From the NCBI GenBank assembly GCA_037043015.1, contig CM073323.1:4526001-4590000 (forward strand): DNA of 64,000 nucleotides, written 5' to 3'. The translations under genes were made by a program, and so were the position numbers. Within the stretch, counting starts at the first letter, position 1. Each line of letters starts with the position of its first letter. This document shows positions 46,682 to 59,029 of the stretch, in pieces. Below the pieces are notes generated by a model. The model saw only the letters and a program-made list of their open reading frames with translations, was not told the origin of the DNA and searched no databases. Origin of the DNA: Bryum argenteum (lineage: Eukaryota; Streptophyta; Bryopsida; Bryales; Bryaceae).

Positions 46682-48912
46682 TAGTTAATCCTTTCACCAC
46701 TTTAGGACCTATTCTATAATTGTTGTTTGGTATCTCCAATATATGGAGAATTCACATCAAAGGACCAAACTCTCAACATCTGAGTCGGATGCTTTACATG
46801 GGGAGTCAAGTCGTACATGGGGCTGATGGAGAGCAAAATACTCTCAACATGATTGGTTCATTTTTTTAGCTACAAGTAATATACCAATCAGAGTGAGTGA
46901 ATATTTGCCCTCCTTCAGCCACTTGACTTCCCATGTAGCATCCTAAGCAATTATTTTGTTAATCATTGAACTAGACATTTATGAGAAGTTGCACCTATTT
47001 GTGTTGAAGTCCAAACTTTCTATTTTAGGCATTTGGTGTGATTTTTTGTAACAAATTATATGCAATGTGGCTACTTAGATACAACTCATTTGCCACAATC
47101 TTTGACACACCGGCTTATGCAAGTCACCTTGTGTTACACCATTTACGATATTCTCTCACCATTTTCTCTTTTCACAAGCTACAACATGTCTCAAATTCAA
47201 AATTTTGCCCTAAATAAATGGTTTGTCATCTTGCCCAAATTTTTGACAATCTATATTGTGATGTGAGTATTCTTTATCTGATGGTACTTCACTAAAAAAA
47301 GGAAATTACCATAAACAAACAAGACCTATGAGAAGCACAACTTGTAGGTATTACAAACTACATGAGAAAATATTTTATCTCTCAATCTCCAACTACTATA
47401 ACTCTTAGGAAGATGTATATGGTTCCAACTCCTATAGCTAGAACCAAAATGTTATGGTGTTGTTCATCCATTTATAAGATATAGAGTATTATTAAATTCT
47501 CTATCGATATTTATAACAATCATACATTGGAATATTTGAAGTGCTACTCTATAGTATCACCGCTTCTGCTTACTTTGTATACATGATAAGATAGAGTATA
47601 GAAAATTGGCACAAGGTCAAAATGGCTCACTAGGGTGAACTGTCCAAAAGGTACATGATATATTGTCCAAAAGGTAAATGATATTTTTTTATGCTGATCG
47701 TTAATATACTCACCATGAACATTTTAGACCGAGCCATTTTGAGACACCTTCAAAAACTCATAACAAATTATGCTTCCACTATGTCCAATCTTGTCCTAAC
47801 TTTATCCATACATAGAGCACTACCAAGTTCCCTTAGCATGCCAAATTTGGAACCATCATTGATGCGGAATAAAGCTCATGAAACCGAAACCTTCTTGTGT
47901 CCCAAATGCATTTTTCAATGGGCAATACATTGATAGATTAGATTTGAAAAAAAGAGAAACTTCTTGTGTTGTTTGATTTTGCATTTTGTAAGCATAATCA
48001 CAATTTCCTATATTTGATTGAAGTTGTAAGTACGTTTGACTTAGTAGAGAGATGCTTTCCAAATGATAAAGTACAAGTTGAGGGCGAAAAATGGGGGAGT
48101 ACTTTTTATCCCTATGACCCACAAACGAATATTGCCTTGCATTTCATTGGGTGGGACGACCCTCCAAAAGCACCCAATCACATAAGTAGATAACATGGAG
48201 TGCTCTTGACAGGGCAGGCACTCATTGGCTGCCCGGGGTTCCCCAATCCGGGACCAATCCAGAGAAGCCCTCCCATTGGCTGATCGCCACTGTCGGTCAG
48301 TGGGCAGTTCACACCGCGGCCCCCCTTCAAGATTTTTCATCATTAGCCTCCCACCCATTGGGCCCCATTAGGTTCGCTTTATTGTGGTGGGGCAGGTTTG
48401 TTTTTCCATTTAATTTTTTGAGGTGAACCTTTTTCCCACTTTAAAATTTTTCTGGTGCAATTAATTAATACATTATTTGATTATTTTTTTAAAAAAAATT
48501 CTGGTGTAGTGAGTGGCTGCTTGAAATTTGTATCAAAGTTCATGGCTGAGAAAAAAAGTATGTTTATTCAGGCACTTTTGCAATTGATCAACCGTCCAGT
48601 TTATAGCCACAAATTCAATTTTAAGCCTACGTTCTAGCCTACCCATAGCTTTAAAATCAAGTGGTTCTTTCAACTTGTGGTCGATTGTATTTGATTATTT
48701 TCTTAAGAAATTGACAGAATTTCAACATGTTGGCATGTGTTGGAGAATAGAGAGAGTATTACTAGTGCAAGGATGTAAAGTGTATTCTAGGTTGCTTGAG
48801 ATTTTATTCAATCCCTATATCATGGGCCCTATGTTACGAGTGGAAAAAGTGTGCTTATTTAATCATTTCCATAAAATTTTCTTTAAACTTGATGAAGTGA
48901 GATATTTGACTA
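46682..48912. other. Spacer, no supported gene
   Basis: AT-rich except for a GC-rich patch at about 48195-48370 with CATTGGCTG repeats and GGGAACC-type palindromes. Frames at 47856-48358 are unrecognised. Confidence 0.45.
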
Positions 48913-49132
48913 CACTAAATTTGATAATTAGTGTTAGATACACTAATTTACATAAACATGTTATAAGTTTTTTACTGTTGTTCAATAATTTTACCCACTA
49001 TATTGACCAAGATGGGGGTCCTTATATAGTATCAGAATCAATGCTCTTGGTAAATTTTTTTAAACAAAAGTAAAAACACTTATAGCATTTTCAAATCTTA
49101 TAATAATCTAACACTAATTATCAAATTTAGTG
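48913..49132. mobile_element. TA-flanked MITE E, 220 bp, copy 3
   Basis: Ends identical to copy 1 (CACTAAATTTGATAATTAGT), flanked by TA at 48911 and 49133. The interior keeps ACCAAGATGGGGGTCCTTAT, as in the other copies. Confidence 0.92.
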
Positions 49133-49156
49133 TAGTGGGAAGCTCAATGGAAGTAC

Positions 49157-49395
49157 TACACAAGAGTTGTTGATTAGTGTTACAGAAGAAAACATGAAAT
49201 GTCACACGTCAAGGTAGTGTTGAAACACTTATATTCAAAACATAACAGTGAATGTGGAAGCATGGAGATTGTGGAATTGGAGGCTTGAAGAAAACAAACC
49301 AAAGCGTTGATTACAATGGCAGCTGAAATACTACTCTTATATTTGTTGAGAAATGATATATTGTTTTTAGCTGAAAACTATACTTCTAAAAAAAT
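49157..49395 (+). mobile_element. Element F relative, truncated
   Basis: ACTACACAAGAGTTGTTGAT, AATGTCACACRTCA and GGCTTGAAGAAAA match element F at 31384-31926 in order, without the nested MITE. The right inverted end is not found. Confidence 0.65.
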
Positions 49396-49517
49396 GTATA
49401 TAGATGATAATGAAGATTTGCTATTTAAATCTTAATCGTAGAAATTTGTCATAGACTTATTGTATGCATCAAATTTTGTAACATGAATCCTCATAGATTG
49501 CAAGACAAATTTTATTA

Positions 49518-49619
49518 CTCCCTCTGTCCCATTATGATTTTCCGGTAGGTTCTCTCAAATCTACCTCCAAAGGTAGATTTGACAGAACCTACCAGAAAAT
49601 CATAATGGGACAGAGGGAG
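49518..49619. mobile_element. Stowaway-like MITE, 102 bp
   Basis: Same palindrome and same length as 21802-21903, with TA on both sides (49516 and 49620). The two copies differ at only a few positions. Confidence 0.95.
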
Positions 49620-50059
49620 TAGTATTTAAAAAAGGAAACATAATTGCATTTTATGAAATTTTGTGCAGATTCTAGCAACAAACCTATTGCAATCAATAAA
49701 TCAATGTCAAGGTAGTTGTACACCTCTGCCTCGTATATACTCTTGTACTAAAGAAGAGAATTTTGATTTTTTTAATTTTTTTAATTTTTTAATTTTTTTA
49801 AATTTTTACTTTTGCACAAATGATTGTTTGGGAATCATGAGAAATGCGGCAAAATTCTTGTAAAAGGATGATGGTTAAAAAATAGACCTTTTGCACGAAA
49901 ATCTATGCTTTTTCTTCCAATTACCCTTTGATAGATTTTATACTATATCACAAAAGCTAGAATCTAATTGAAGTTCAACCTTAAAAACAAATCTCAAATC
50001 CAATAGGAAATGAAGGAGATAGAAGTCGTCCAAAATTGTAAACTTTTGGATTTACTTAA

Positions 50060-50486
50060 CCCCTAAATGCCCAAGGGGGGTAAAGCTCCTAACAATTGAT
50101 AATAATGCTGATTTTTTCAAAACTGCGTAGAAACAAATAAAAGATGAAAATGGAAAATCCAACCGTAGGATCTTCTTTGGAGCATGGCAATTAGTGTGAT
50201 TGCCAAGTTGCATGTCATTCGGAGCTATGGATTTCAAGATCCATGCAAAAAAGGGGTGAAGATCACACCACCAAAACTTTCATGAAAAATCTCTTTCGCC
50301 CACTCTCACAAATTGAGGATCAAGGTTTTTACTATTTATCCAAGGAGGGAGTAGAGTAAACCCACCGAGGAGTTGAGCAAAAAAAATGGCAGATGAAAAA
50401 TCGATGGGATGAAAGTGGCGTTGTGCACCAAAGATGGAGCCTCACATCCAGAATGTCGAAAAACGACACTGTGGGCGCTTAAGGGT
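50060..50486. mobile_element. TTAA-target element D, 427 bp
   Basis: CCCCTAAATGCCCA to GGGCGCTTAAGGG with TTAA on both sides (50056-50059 and 50487-50490). The left part resembles 24915. The right end read in reverse (CCCTTAAGCGCCC, then AAACGACATT) resembles the starts of repeat R1 at 22515 and 32075, so R1 may be larger members of this family. Confidence 0.85.
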
Positions 50487-51927
50487 TAACATTCAAGATT
50501 ATTGCAAATCATGTTCCAAGATTAATTGCAAGAAAAATCTTCCAACTTTGAAGTTCTTGGAATTCATCTTAGGATGATAATCACATCTGAGAATTCAATG
50601 AGAAATTAAATTTGATTTTACATATTTGGCTTGCAATGGTAAACATGCCCCATGCTGGAAATTTCTAAATTTTAAGCAATGATATGGTTATATTTAATTT
50701 ACTTCTTACAAAGCAAACATCTAGTGAGTCTAATTTACAGAACTCCATTCGGGTTTGTAAGCTTATTGTTATAAACTATGATGCAAAAGTAGAGCACGCT
50801 TATTCTTTGAGTAATTTGGAGGACAAGGTATGGACCAATGAGGTTTTAGTATTTGTATAAGGTAGACAACTCTTCAAAGTGCCTAATTCCATAACTATTG
50901 GATCACGGCAAATAGATTTTGAGGGTTACTTGTGATCTTTTTGGTCAATCCTCATTATTATTAGTTGAAAAAAGGAATAAAGTAGGTATCTTCATTTGAT
51001 TCCCCAATAATATTATATACCTCAAAAGATTCAAAGATAAATCTAGAAATAGTAGGTAACTCTATTGTCCAACGTATTCGCAAGATAGCTTGCGTGTTGG
51101 CCTTTGTATGAAGTTGTAATGCTTGGTTTAAGTCTCCTGCCCATTTGATTTTATTTACTTATTGCTTTTTTGGCTTGTTTTCCATAAAACCATGGATCTT
51201 CCAATTTGTGTTGTGGGTGTATTAACTTAGATTTTTGAAACTCCTCATATTAGTGTTCTATAAGATCCTATGGTTACAAACTTTTGGATTCGGGGAGAAG
51301 GTAACTATTGTTGCGCCTTGGTTCTTTGGAGCATTGCCAACACATTGGTTAAAGAGGCAAGACTCGCTACATTTTAACGAAGAGAAAGATACTTTCCTTT
51401 TTCAACAAAGTGGAAGAGAAAGATACTTTCCTTTTTCAACAAAGTGGCAACTGAACCCGCCATCAAATAGAGCCACAAAGGTAATTGCCAAAGGTAGCCC
51501 TCTCACTCATCTCCTACTCAAACACGGCGTTCACTTTGGTTAAACCTACCTTTGAACTAACCTCAAAACTTTTGATCCTTTAAACCTAAAGTACTTTTGA
51601 ACTATCGTCATGGTGTGGTTGACGGCATATACAATAAGAATATTTATAAGAACTAAGTGTTTATGAAAGCATGTGGATCCAAAGAGCAATTCCTCCTCTA
51701 TGGCTACATTCAACTAGTCTCATTGCCAGACAGTGCTCATGGGATTTAAGTGTTGACATGAATCTCACAACTTTCAAAGAAAGAAAGACTTCCTCAAAAT
51801 ATCCACATTCAAAAGAGCCACGCAAAAAACAAACTCCTATGTATACTTATTAACTTCATTTTTTCACACAAAAGAAGTAATCTTGAGTCTCTTGTCTATG
51901 GATGAATGTCAGAATGCACCAAAGTAC
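50487..51927. other. Spacer with an R1 fragment, no gene seen
   Basis: 50630-50665 read in reverse gives the R1 phrase GGGGCATGTTTACCATTGCA. 51370-51450 holds a tandem AGATACTTTCCTTTTTCAAC duplication. No supported gene. Confidence 0.5.
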
Positions 51928-52133
51928 GGGGGTAAGCGTTTGTAGCAGCTACCAAGGAGGATGGAGGAGGGATAATGAGCCCCCTAATTTTTTGATGTAT
52001 AGACATTAAATGCCAAGGAATAGGCTTCCAAAGGTAACTTGGGCTTGCAAACCTCAAATTTGAATTCAAAATTATCAAAAACGGCCTTGGGAGGTCCCCA
52101 CGGATCCTAGGGTACCTCCTTGGTACAGTAGCT
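51928..52133 (+). repeat. Uninterrupted repeat containing the empty TTAA site
   Basis: Matches 24841-24914 joined to 25962-26085. GACATTAAATGCC at 52002-52014 is the pre-insertion state of the 1047-bp element. Confidence 0.92.
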
Positions 52134-52975
52134 CCCATAAAACCATTGCCCCAAAGTACGGACAAATTGAGCATCTTATAAGGTAGAGGCACCCATTCCC
52201 AAACGGCAACCAATACCCGATCAAGCCCAATTCCTAGATTTCGAAAGAACAAATGTACCTCATTTGTATATTTGAGCATGTGATCGACTTTAGGTTCCAA
52301 GCAACTTTTCACTTTAAACAATTATAACTATTTGAATAATGCAAATAAAATCACGAAACTTTTTGCATTCAAACAATCTGAACCTTATGTTTGCACACAT
52401 GAAAAATTCTAAAAAATATATATACCTTAATATCATGTGCTAAAATCCTTAAGTGGTCGGTCATAGGTGCCTCTACCTTATATGGTGAACAACAAAATTG
52501 AAACCTAGACTTCTTCTTGACATCGTTCAAACGCAAGTAGCTAGGGTGTTGAAATTCATAAAAACATCATCAAACAAAAAAGGGAAGGTAGAGCAGGTAG
52601 TGGAATTTTGTTTGGACTTTCTTCTGTTGGAGGCACAAGTGTGCGGTGAAAAAATGTATTATAGCAGGGTAGTAGGGGAAGGGGAAATTCTCATGTGGTA
52701 AGGAGGCACTTGGTGCATGCAGCCATTCATGGGGGGTTGCAGGCGGCATGATTCACCCTTTTTCTGGCAGCCATGAATCCTCCTTCACCTTTTACAACTC
52801 ATGTGGATTAGATCCTTCCGCCTTCCCTCCCTCCTGCATGTTCTATATTCTTTTTGCCTTTTCCTCCTCAATTTTCCTATTTACGATCAATCAATCGATT
52901 GGATACCTCACTATCCACTCTTTGCAAATCAGCCAATCGCTTCTGCCACTTTGGCTTTCTTGTCAAGGAAGTTAA
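52134..52975. other. Spacer, no supported gene
   Basis: Mixed sequence with short pyrimidine-rich frames at 52748-52992 and no domain. Confidence 0.45.
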
Positions 52976-53235
52976 CCCCTAACTTTCCTTAAAACCCGAA
53001 ACGGGATTTGGAGGTTCCCGCAGGAGGAAAAATCAGCCAACTTTGATCATTATAATCTCACAAATGAGGAAGACTGAACGGTTCAAATTTGGTATGCGAG
53101 AAGAATGTCAAGTGAACTTTGAGATCTTACGGTTGAATTTTCTGAATATCGCTTAGATTGAGATTTTTTGAGCTTAATCTAAAGGAAGGTCAAATTTTGT
53201 AAATTACACAGTTTTGCAACAAGGAAATTTAGGGG
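52976..53235. mobile_element. TTAA-type element B, 260 bp, copy 1
   Basis: Starts CCCCTAACTTTCC after TTAA and ends AATTTAGGGG. The right flank is TCTA rather than TTAA, so the duplication has decayed. The interior matches the copies at 53683 and 57223 (CAGCCAACTTTGA, ATTATAATCTCA, GATCTTACGGTTG). Confidence 0.8.
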
Positions 53236-53682
53236 TCTAACCGCTTGCGAGAAGAAAATTTAAATCGCACCTTATTTGTTCCGACTGGTTGGAAAATATC
53301 ACAACATCATCACTCTTACTACTCTATCTAAGCGAATGCATCATTATACTTCTTTCTTTAGATCAGTATAGAGGCTTTCTGCAATTGGAAAAGGAAAAAA
53401 GCAAAAGAGGGGGAAGGATGAAAGAAAGGGGAAAAAAAGGTCGTGTGCTTTTCTCTAATCAATCAATGTACAGTGTTATGAGAAATGGTTTTCATGGTAT
53501 TTCTTGTACCGGCTGGCTTGTTCAATCAGGATTGTTTGTTTCCGTTGATGTCCAATGATTTTGTTTTGGCATGTTTCGTGTGTCTAAGTTTTTAATAAAA
53601 ACAGATTTTGAGATTTGCTCCGTCCTGTAGAAGCTGCCACTTGAATCCTTTCACACTGAATTATAATTTAAGTTGCTTAAGC
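53236..53682. other. Spacer between two B elements
   Basis: No gene recognised. 53380-53450 is a purine-rich patch. Confidence 0.5.
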
Positions 53683-53941
53683 CCTAAAGGTCCAAGAAAG
53701 TGGAAATCGCTTTTTGGAATTTCCGCAGGGAGAAAATTCAGCCAACTTTGACCATTATAATCTCCAAATTGGAGAAAAATTAACGGTTCAAATTTGACAT
53801 TCAAGAAAAGGGTCAAGTTAACTTCAAGATCCTACGGTTGGCTCTTCTATTCAATGCTTAGATTGAGTTTCTTTGCACCTGAAGTAGAAAGAAGGTTCTT
53901 TTTTATAATTCAAACAATTTTGTATCAAGGACCATTAGGGG
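53683..53941. mobile_element. TTAA-type element B, 259 bp, copy 2
   Basis: GCCCTAAAGGTCC to CCATTAGGGG with TTAA on both sides (53679-53682 and 53942-53945). The interior has TTCCGCAGGGAGAAAA and CTTCAAGATCCTACGGTTGG. Confidence 0.92.
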
Positions 53942-53962
53942 TTAATTGACTCTCGAAGAAAT

Positions 53963-53985
53963 TCTCTCTCTCTCTCTCTCTCCCA
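53963..53985. repeat. (TC)n microsatellite
   Basis: About eleven TC dinucleotides. Confidence 0.95.
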
Positions 53986-54639
53986 AATAAATGTTTTGTC
54001 GATACTACAAACTTTGTGAGATTATGGTGAATATGGAAGTTCGTTTGGCTCAATGCAAATTTCTTACCAAGAGCTTTGCAATGATATATAATTTGATAAT
54101 GTTTGCTCCAATGTTCATTACATTTTGGTGTGCAAAGCCTTGAGCAAAACTTGAGTGATTGGGAATCTCCCACCCAAAGCTCAATTGATGTCAATGAGAG
54201 GTGAAATGAATGGAGAAATTGCTTGAAGCAACAAAACATGTTGTTCTCACCATCGAGCATTGCCAAATGACATATGACCAAATTTTAGATGATGAACTCT
54301 TCGTATCCTCATGGTTGCGGTCAACGTTGAGGACACCTTACTTCGCTCATGCAAAAAGTATCTATGCTGCTAACCTCATTATAGATTCTTCATGCTAAAC
54401 TTTGAGCTATTATTGAGCACCTTACTATATGTTCTCTGCAAGAAGGAAATTGAAGTTTGACTTTGAGAGGTCCAAATTACTTTGCAATTGAAACTGAGAG
54501 TATGAGGCCCACATCATAATCCACGTATATTTAGTCTCTTTTTATTCTTGTAACAACAAAAGTATAAACCCATGAAGTTCCAAGGCCTCAAATTTGAGAT
54601 ATTCTCTCCAAATTGCCTCCTTTCAATGAAAAGTGAAAT
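53986..54639. other. AT-rich spacer, no gene seen
   Basis: Only short frames. Confidence 0.5.
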
Positions 54640-55130
54640 TTTCAATTTATGATTAAATGTGAAAAGTGTAATTGTATGATCTTGTACACAACTTGTACAT
54701 GTACATCAAATCTTAGATTCGAAACCCTCTTGGTTTGTAAGAACATCATATTCGAAGTTGGAATACAAGTTTTGCTCCCTCATCACAAAAAGAGAAAACA
54801 ATGCTCTTGGGGGCTAAAAGAACCATTTTCAGGAGTATATTTGACTTGAGGCTTTTCCAATTCTTATTTGGAGGTGAGTTGGGAACATGTCTACGTAATT
54901 TTTACCTTTGTAGGGACATATAAACCTAGAGATAAGCTTGAACTTTTACGTAGGCATACGGTCGACAACCCGTTTTGACAATAAAAAGGACATGTGAGAA
55001 AAGATGTAGCAAAAATATAAATTGTGAGATCATGCTCTAGTACCTCTAGAAATGTACAAAAGGAATAAAAATATAATACCTTAATATTTGGTAGATTTTT
55101 AAAAATAAAACCTCTTGATAAAATTGTTTA
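54640..55130 (+). repeat. Dispersed repeat R2, plus orientation
   Basis: Matches 13340-13770 in order (GATCTTGTACACAACTTGTA, TTTGTAAGAACATCATATTC, AGAACCATTTTCAGG, TTGACTTGAGGCTTTTCCAA). Confidence 0.75.
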
Positions 55131-55222
55131 GGGGCATATTATGAGAATATATGAGGATGTACAATAGATTTGGAAAATTTCATTGTGACTCCACTTTGAA
55201 ACTTTGAGAGTGAATGTCTCTA

Positions 55223-55588
55223 AGGCACCACAAGCTTTGGCTTGGTGGTTAGGGCTTAGGCCCCCAAAGAGGAGGTCGTGGGTTCAATTCCCCATGCCGG
55301 CGTGGTGCTCACCACTATAGTCCACCCAACTATTGGGGGGGGGGGGTCTGTGGACCTTGTTGTATGGGTACCTCAAAGCCCTTTGGGGGGATACTATGTC
55401 AAGTATCTTCAAGGCATTAGTAACTAGGCTAGAAACTAGCGTAGTTATAGTGTCCACCCTCGAGAGGGGGAAATAGTATTGTTCCAATTTCCCCTTGTCC
55501 GGTGGCCATCGGGATGTTAGCATTACGAACGGACACTTCATTCACGCTGGCCCTTATAAAGGGACCAGAGTTTCTATCTATCTATCTA
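55223..55588 (+). mobile_element. tRNA-derived SINE, full copy with target duplication
   Basis: Flanked by AATGTCTCTA at 55213-55222 and again at 55589-55598, a perfect 10-bp target duplication. The head has an A-box-like TTGGCTTGGTGGTTAGGG and a B-box-like GTGGGTTCAATTCCCC. The body carries a G run at 55336, the CTCGAGAGGGGG hairpin, and a TATC-repeat tail. This is the best-preserved copy and defines the ends of the family. Confidence 0.95.
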
Positions 55589-55700
55589 AATGTCTCTAGA
55601 AGTATGAGGATGTTGAAGCATGAATAGTCTTTTGCAAAATATGAAAAAATTCTAAAATTTCCACTAAATTTTAAGTTCATAGTGACAAAATTAAAATCAT

Positions 55701-56090
55701 GCGGGCCTTAGCTTGGTGGTTAGGACTCATGGCCCCCAATGAGGAGGTCGTCGGTTCTATTCTTAAGGCCGGCATACTGCTCACCAATATAGTCCACCCA
55801 ACTATTGTGGGGGGGGGGGTGTCCTTGGACCTTCTTGTATGGGTACCTCAAAGTCATTTGGGGGATACTATGTCAAGTATATTCAAGGCACTAGTAACTA
55901 GGCTACAAACTAGCATTGTTATAGTGTCCACCCTCGAGAGGGGGAAGTAGTATTGTTCCAATTTCCCCTTGTCTGGTGGCCATCGAGATATTAGCATTAC
56001 GAACTGACACTTCATTCGCGCCGGCCCCTTAGGAAGCGGCCTCTTCAAAAGGGACTGGAGTTTCTATCATTTCTATCATCATCATCATTT
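55701..56090 (+). mobile_element. tRNA-derived SINE, second full copy
   Basis: GGGCCTTAGCTTGGTGGTTA head, B-box-like GTCGGTTCTATTCTTA, a G run, the same body, and a degenerate ATCATC tail. No clear target duplication. About 110 bp from the previous copy, same orientation. Confidence 0.92.
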
Positions 56091-56294
56091 GTTTGAGTCA
56101 GATCTAACTTCGTCAGAACTAGACAAAGTATAACCTAAAAATCTGCATTGTGAATAGGTAAGATAGCCTACAAGTAATAATATGCATTTTCACTTGATCA
56201 AGAGCCTTTTGTACATATTATTTTTGTACAATTGCTATTTTTTGTCGAACTTTCTGTGAAAGTACACCATGTCTAAGGGTTGTTCCACAACAGA

Positions 56295-56400
56295 AGATAG
56301 ATAGATAGATAAGAACTCCAATCTTCAATTTTAAAGATTGGTGTGAATACAGTGTCTGTTCATAATGTCTTTACCTCGATGGCCACAGGATTCTACAACA
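56295..56400 (-). mobile_element. SINE 3'-end fragment
   Basis: GATAGATAGATAGATAAGAA followed by CTCCAATCTTCAATT, AAAGATTGGTGTGAATACAG and TCATAATGTCTTTACCTC. Same subtype as 40563-40640. Confidence 0.75.
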
Positions 56401-56564
56401 GAACTATAAATTGAACTTGTGTGAAAACCAAAACTATGATGCGGGTCAAACTTTGGAGTTGAAAAAAACAATGGAAAGTTAGAGTTGTTGAGTTTTGGAC
56501 ACCAAACTAGACACTAACAATATTTTTAAAGGGGTGGAGGGAGGTTACCGTATTTTCCTTCAAT

Positions 56565-56566
<2 letters not shown>

Positions 56567-56597
<31 letters not shown>
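56567..56597. repeat. Poly-A tract (31 A)
   Basis: Uninterrupted A run, no element ends recognised around it. Confidence 0.9.
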
Positions 56598-56601
<4 letters not shown>

Positions 56602-57222
56602 TGTTGATTGGTTAGTCAAACTTCATTTTTGGTCTCTTGGGTCCTCAAATGTATTTGGCTCAAAATCAAAATATTGACAAGGGACCAAAGCCTTGGCGAC
56701 AAAAACCTCCATGTAGACAATTTTGAGGTGACCCGCCTTTGGAGTGTGAACGGGTCCTTACAAACAATTCCAAAGATGAGAAGTACACACGTGAAGGACA
56801 AAAAGGTCAATTCCTTCACATTGTCAAACAGAAAAAATATCATGAAGGAAAAATAGTGGCTATGGCAATTACTTCATTTTAAAGAAATTAGGGTCTTGGA
56901 GAGCTTTGCCTTTTGAGTGACCTAAAGTTGATGAGATGCTATTCATAGGCACCTAATAAAGTGCACAGTAGTAGTAGCTGATAGGCATGATTTTTTTTGC
57001 CATCATGTGGGAAAGTCATGCCTAATGCCAGAAACAAAAGTCATACAATTTGGTTCAGCAATCATAATCTATGATATTATTTCCTTCTTGAAGATCACAG
57101 TTAGTAGGCAAGAACCTTACATTGGCAAATTGTAAGGCAGATTGTTACAATGGCAGATGAATTGTAAGGCAAAAGTATTTATTAACCCCTAACTTAGACA
57201 TTGCTAATATTCCCTAACTTAA
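56598..57222. other. Spacer, no gene seen
   Basis: No supported gene. A second TTAACCCCTAACTTAGAC start at 57183 suggests a truncated element end just before the B copy at 57223. Confidence 0.5.
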
Positions 57223-57482
57223 CCCCTAAAGATCCAAGAAAGCCAAAATGGCTTTTTGGGGTTTCCGCAGGGAAAAAAGTCATCCAACTTTGACCATTAT
57301 AATCTCAAAATCGGAAAGAAATTAACGGTTCAAATTTGACATATGAGTATAGGGTCAAGTTCACTTCAAGATCCTATGGTTGGATCTTCTAATTAATGCT
57401 TAGATTGAGTTATTTCAGGCCTGAAGTAGAAGAGGGTCCTTTGTGATAATTTAGACAATTTTGTATCAAGGATCTTTAGGAG
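57223..57482. mobile_element. TTAA-type element B, 260 bp, copy 3
   Basis: CCCCTAAAGATCC to GGATCTTTAGGAG with TTAA on both sides (57219 and 57483). The interior has TTTCCGCAGGGAAAAAAG and CACTTCAAGATCCTATGGTT. Confidence 0.93.
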
Positions 57483-57582
57483 TTAATAAAGAGTTTGAGG
57501 CAGTATGGAGTTTGTGGAAATGCATGGAGAATTTCTACAACCAGAAAAAGGTTTCAACTTCATATGTTCTAAACTTCATTAA

Positions 57583-57942
57583 CCCTTAAACGTCAGGCTA
57601 TACGGATTTGGGCAGCCCAGTATTGGATCACAACATCTTTTGGACTCGGGCATCATGAATAGTGCACTTTTTGAACTTGGGCATCATAAATGATCCAATC
57701 AATGATGAGCTTGCAACCTCCTACACGTATTGTACAACTCCAACCTACCTACCACAATCCTTTTAAAGCACAAAATCACTCATACAAATTGTGATTTGAA
57801 TTCTAAAATTTCACTTTTGAATGCATCATAAGAAGGTGACCAGTTTGACATCAAAATATAAGTGAGAAGTTGAGTACATTGAGAGCTACAGAGAAGATTC
57901 TGTTGGAAAAGGACCCCTCGGGTCACCTTAGACGTTTAAGGG
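57583..57942 (+). mobile_element. TTAA-type element C, 360 bp
   Basis: CCCTTAAACGTC to GACGTTTAAGGG, a perfect 12-bp terminal inverted repeat, TTAA on both sides (57579 and 57943). The interior, with GGGCAGCCCAGTATTGGATC, is shared with 60159-60520 in the opposite orientation. Confidence 0.94.
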
Positions 57943-58254
57943 TTAACTCTTAAAGGTCTGAGTGTGAAGCTCTCACCAATATATTGTGTTTTTTTTGCGT
58001 ATTTGGATGTCTTCTGGCCCCTACCTTGGAGTCTACTCTGAAAGGAAGTTTGTATTTAAACAAATAGTTTTTTTATTGATACATTGCTTGCCCCATTCTG
58101 TGACATACCTTGTGATCTACAAGGATTCTAGTGTAGAATTAGCTACAACGTAAGGAAATAGGTTTGAGAAGCCACACCTAAGTTGCAATCAATTGGCTGA
58201 GAGGTTTGCTCTGCATTTTTTTGGAGGCATGCACATCACAAATACACTTCTAAG
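57943..58254. other. Spacer
   Basis: Begins TTAACTCTTAAAGGTCTGAG, which looks like another decayed element end. No gene seen. Confidence 0.45.
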
Positions 58255-58446
58255 CAGATAGATAGATAGAAACTCCGGTACCTTTCTAAGGGGCCGGCGT
58301 GAATGAAGTGTCCGTTCGTAATGCTAATATCCTGATGGCCACCGGACAAGGGGAAATTGGAACAATACTACTTCCCCCTCTCGAGGGTGGACACTATAAC
58401 TACACTAGTTTCTAGCGTAGTTACTAGTGCCTTGAAGATACTTGAC
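58255..58446 (-). mobile_element. SINE, 3' half only
   Basis: GATAGATAGATAGAAACTCC, GGGGCCGGCGTGAATGAAGT and the CCCTCTCGAGGG hairpin, ending at GAAGATACTTGAC. The head is missing, so this is a 5'-truncated copy. Confidence 0.9.
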
Positions 58447-59029
58447 TACTTCACCTTTGAGCACCGTTGGGATTGAGTTGTGGTGTCACTGATATTTTTG
58501 AAATAATGTCAAGAACATGTAGCGAATGTAAATTTACTGTCTTGTGGTTTCTTTTCATGCAATCTCAACAAAACCTTGAGATTGATCACTCCTGGAAAAA
58601 TTCTTCGGACACAGTGCACATAATTATCACATCCATACGGTTGGATTCCCAATCTATGCTTCTAAATATCCTACTAAAGTTGAAGAGCAAAATGTATTCC
58701 CTGCTCTACTAGTCTACGGTCACTAATCTACGCCTCCCATGGAGCCTTCAAGGGTTCATTAAAGGATGACCAAAGTTACATTGACCCAAATCTAGCTTCC
58801 TTTTGGTCTAGAAATCAAGCCATGAATGACCAAGGCCTCAAAATTGCCTAAAGCCCTCAAAATTGCTCTCTTTCATTTGAAGGTGAGAAATTTTTTAAGT
58901 TGATATATTTTGAAGTCTGTAACCATAGTACTTGGTTGTACATGAAGAATAATATGAAAGCGAAGCTCTTTCATAATTCCTAAACTGTAACTCCTTTTTC
59001 TATGAAAATTGGTAAATGACAAAGCTTTT
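58447..59029. other. Spacer, no gene seen
   Basis: No supported frame. Confidence 0.5.

Noticed and set aside
55230..55300. tRNA-like A and B boxes as a tRNA gene
   Set aside because: The copy cannot form a full cloverleaf and is continuous with the SINE body, tail and target duplication.
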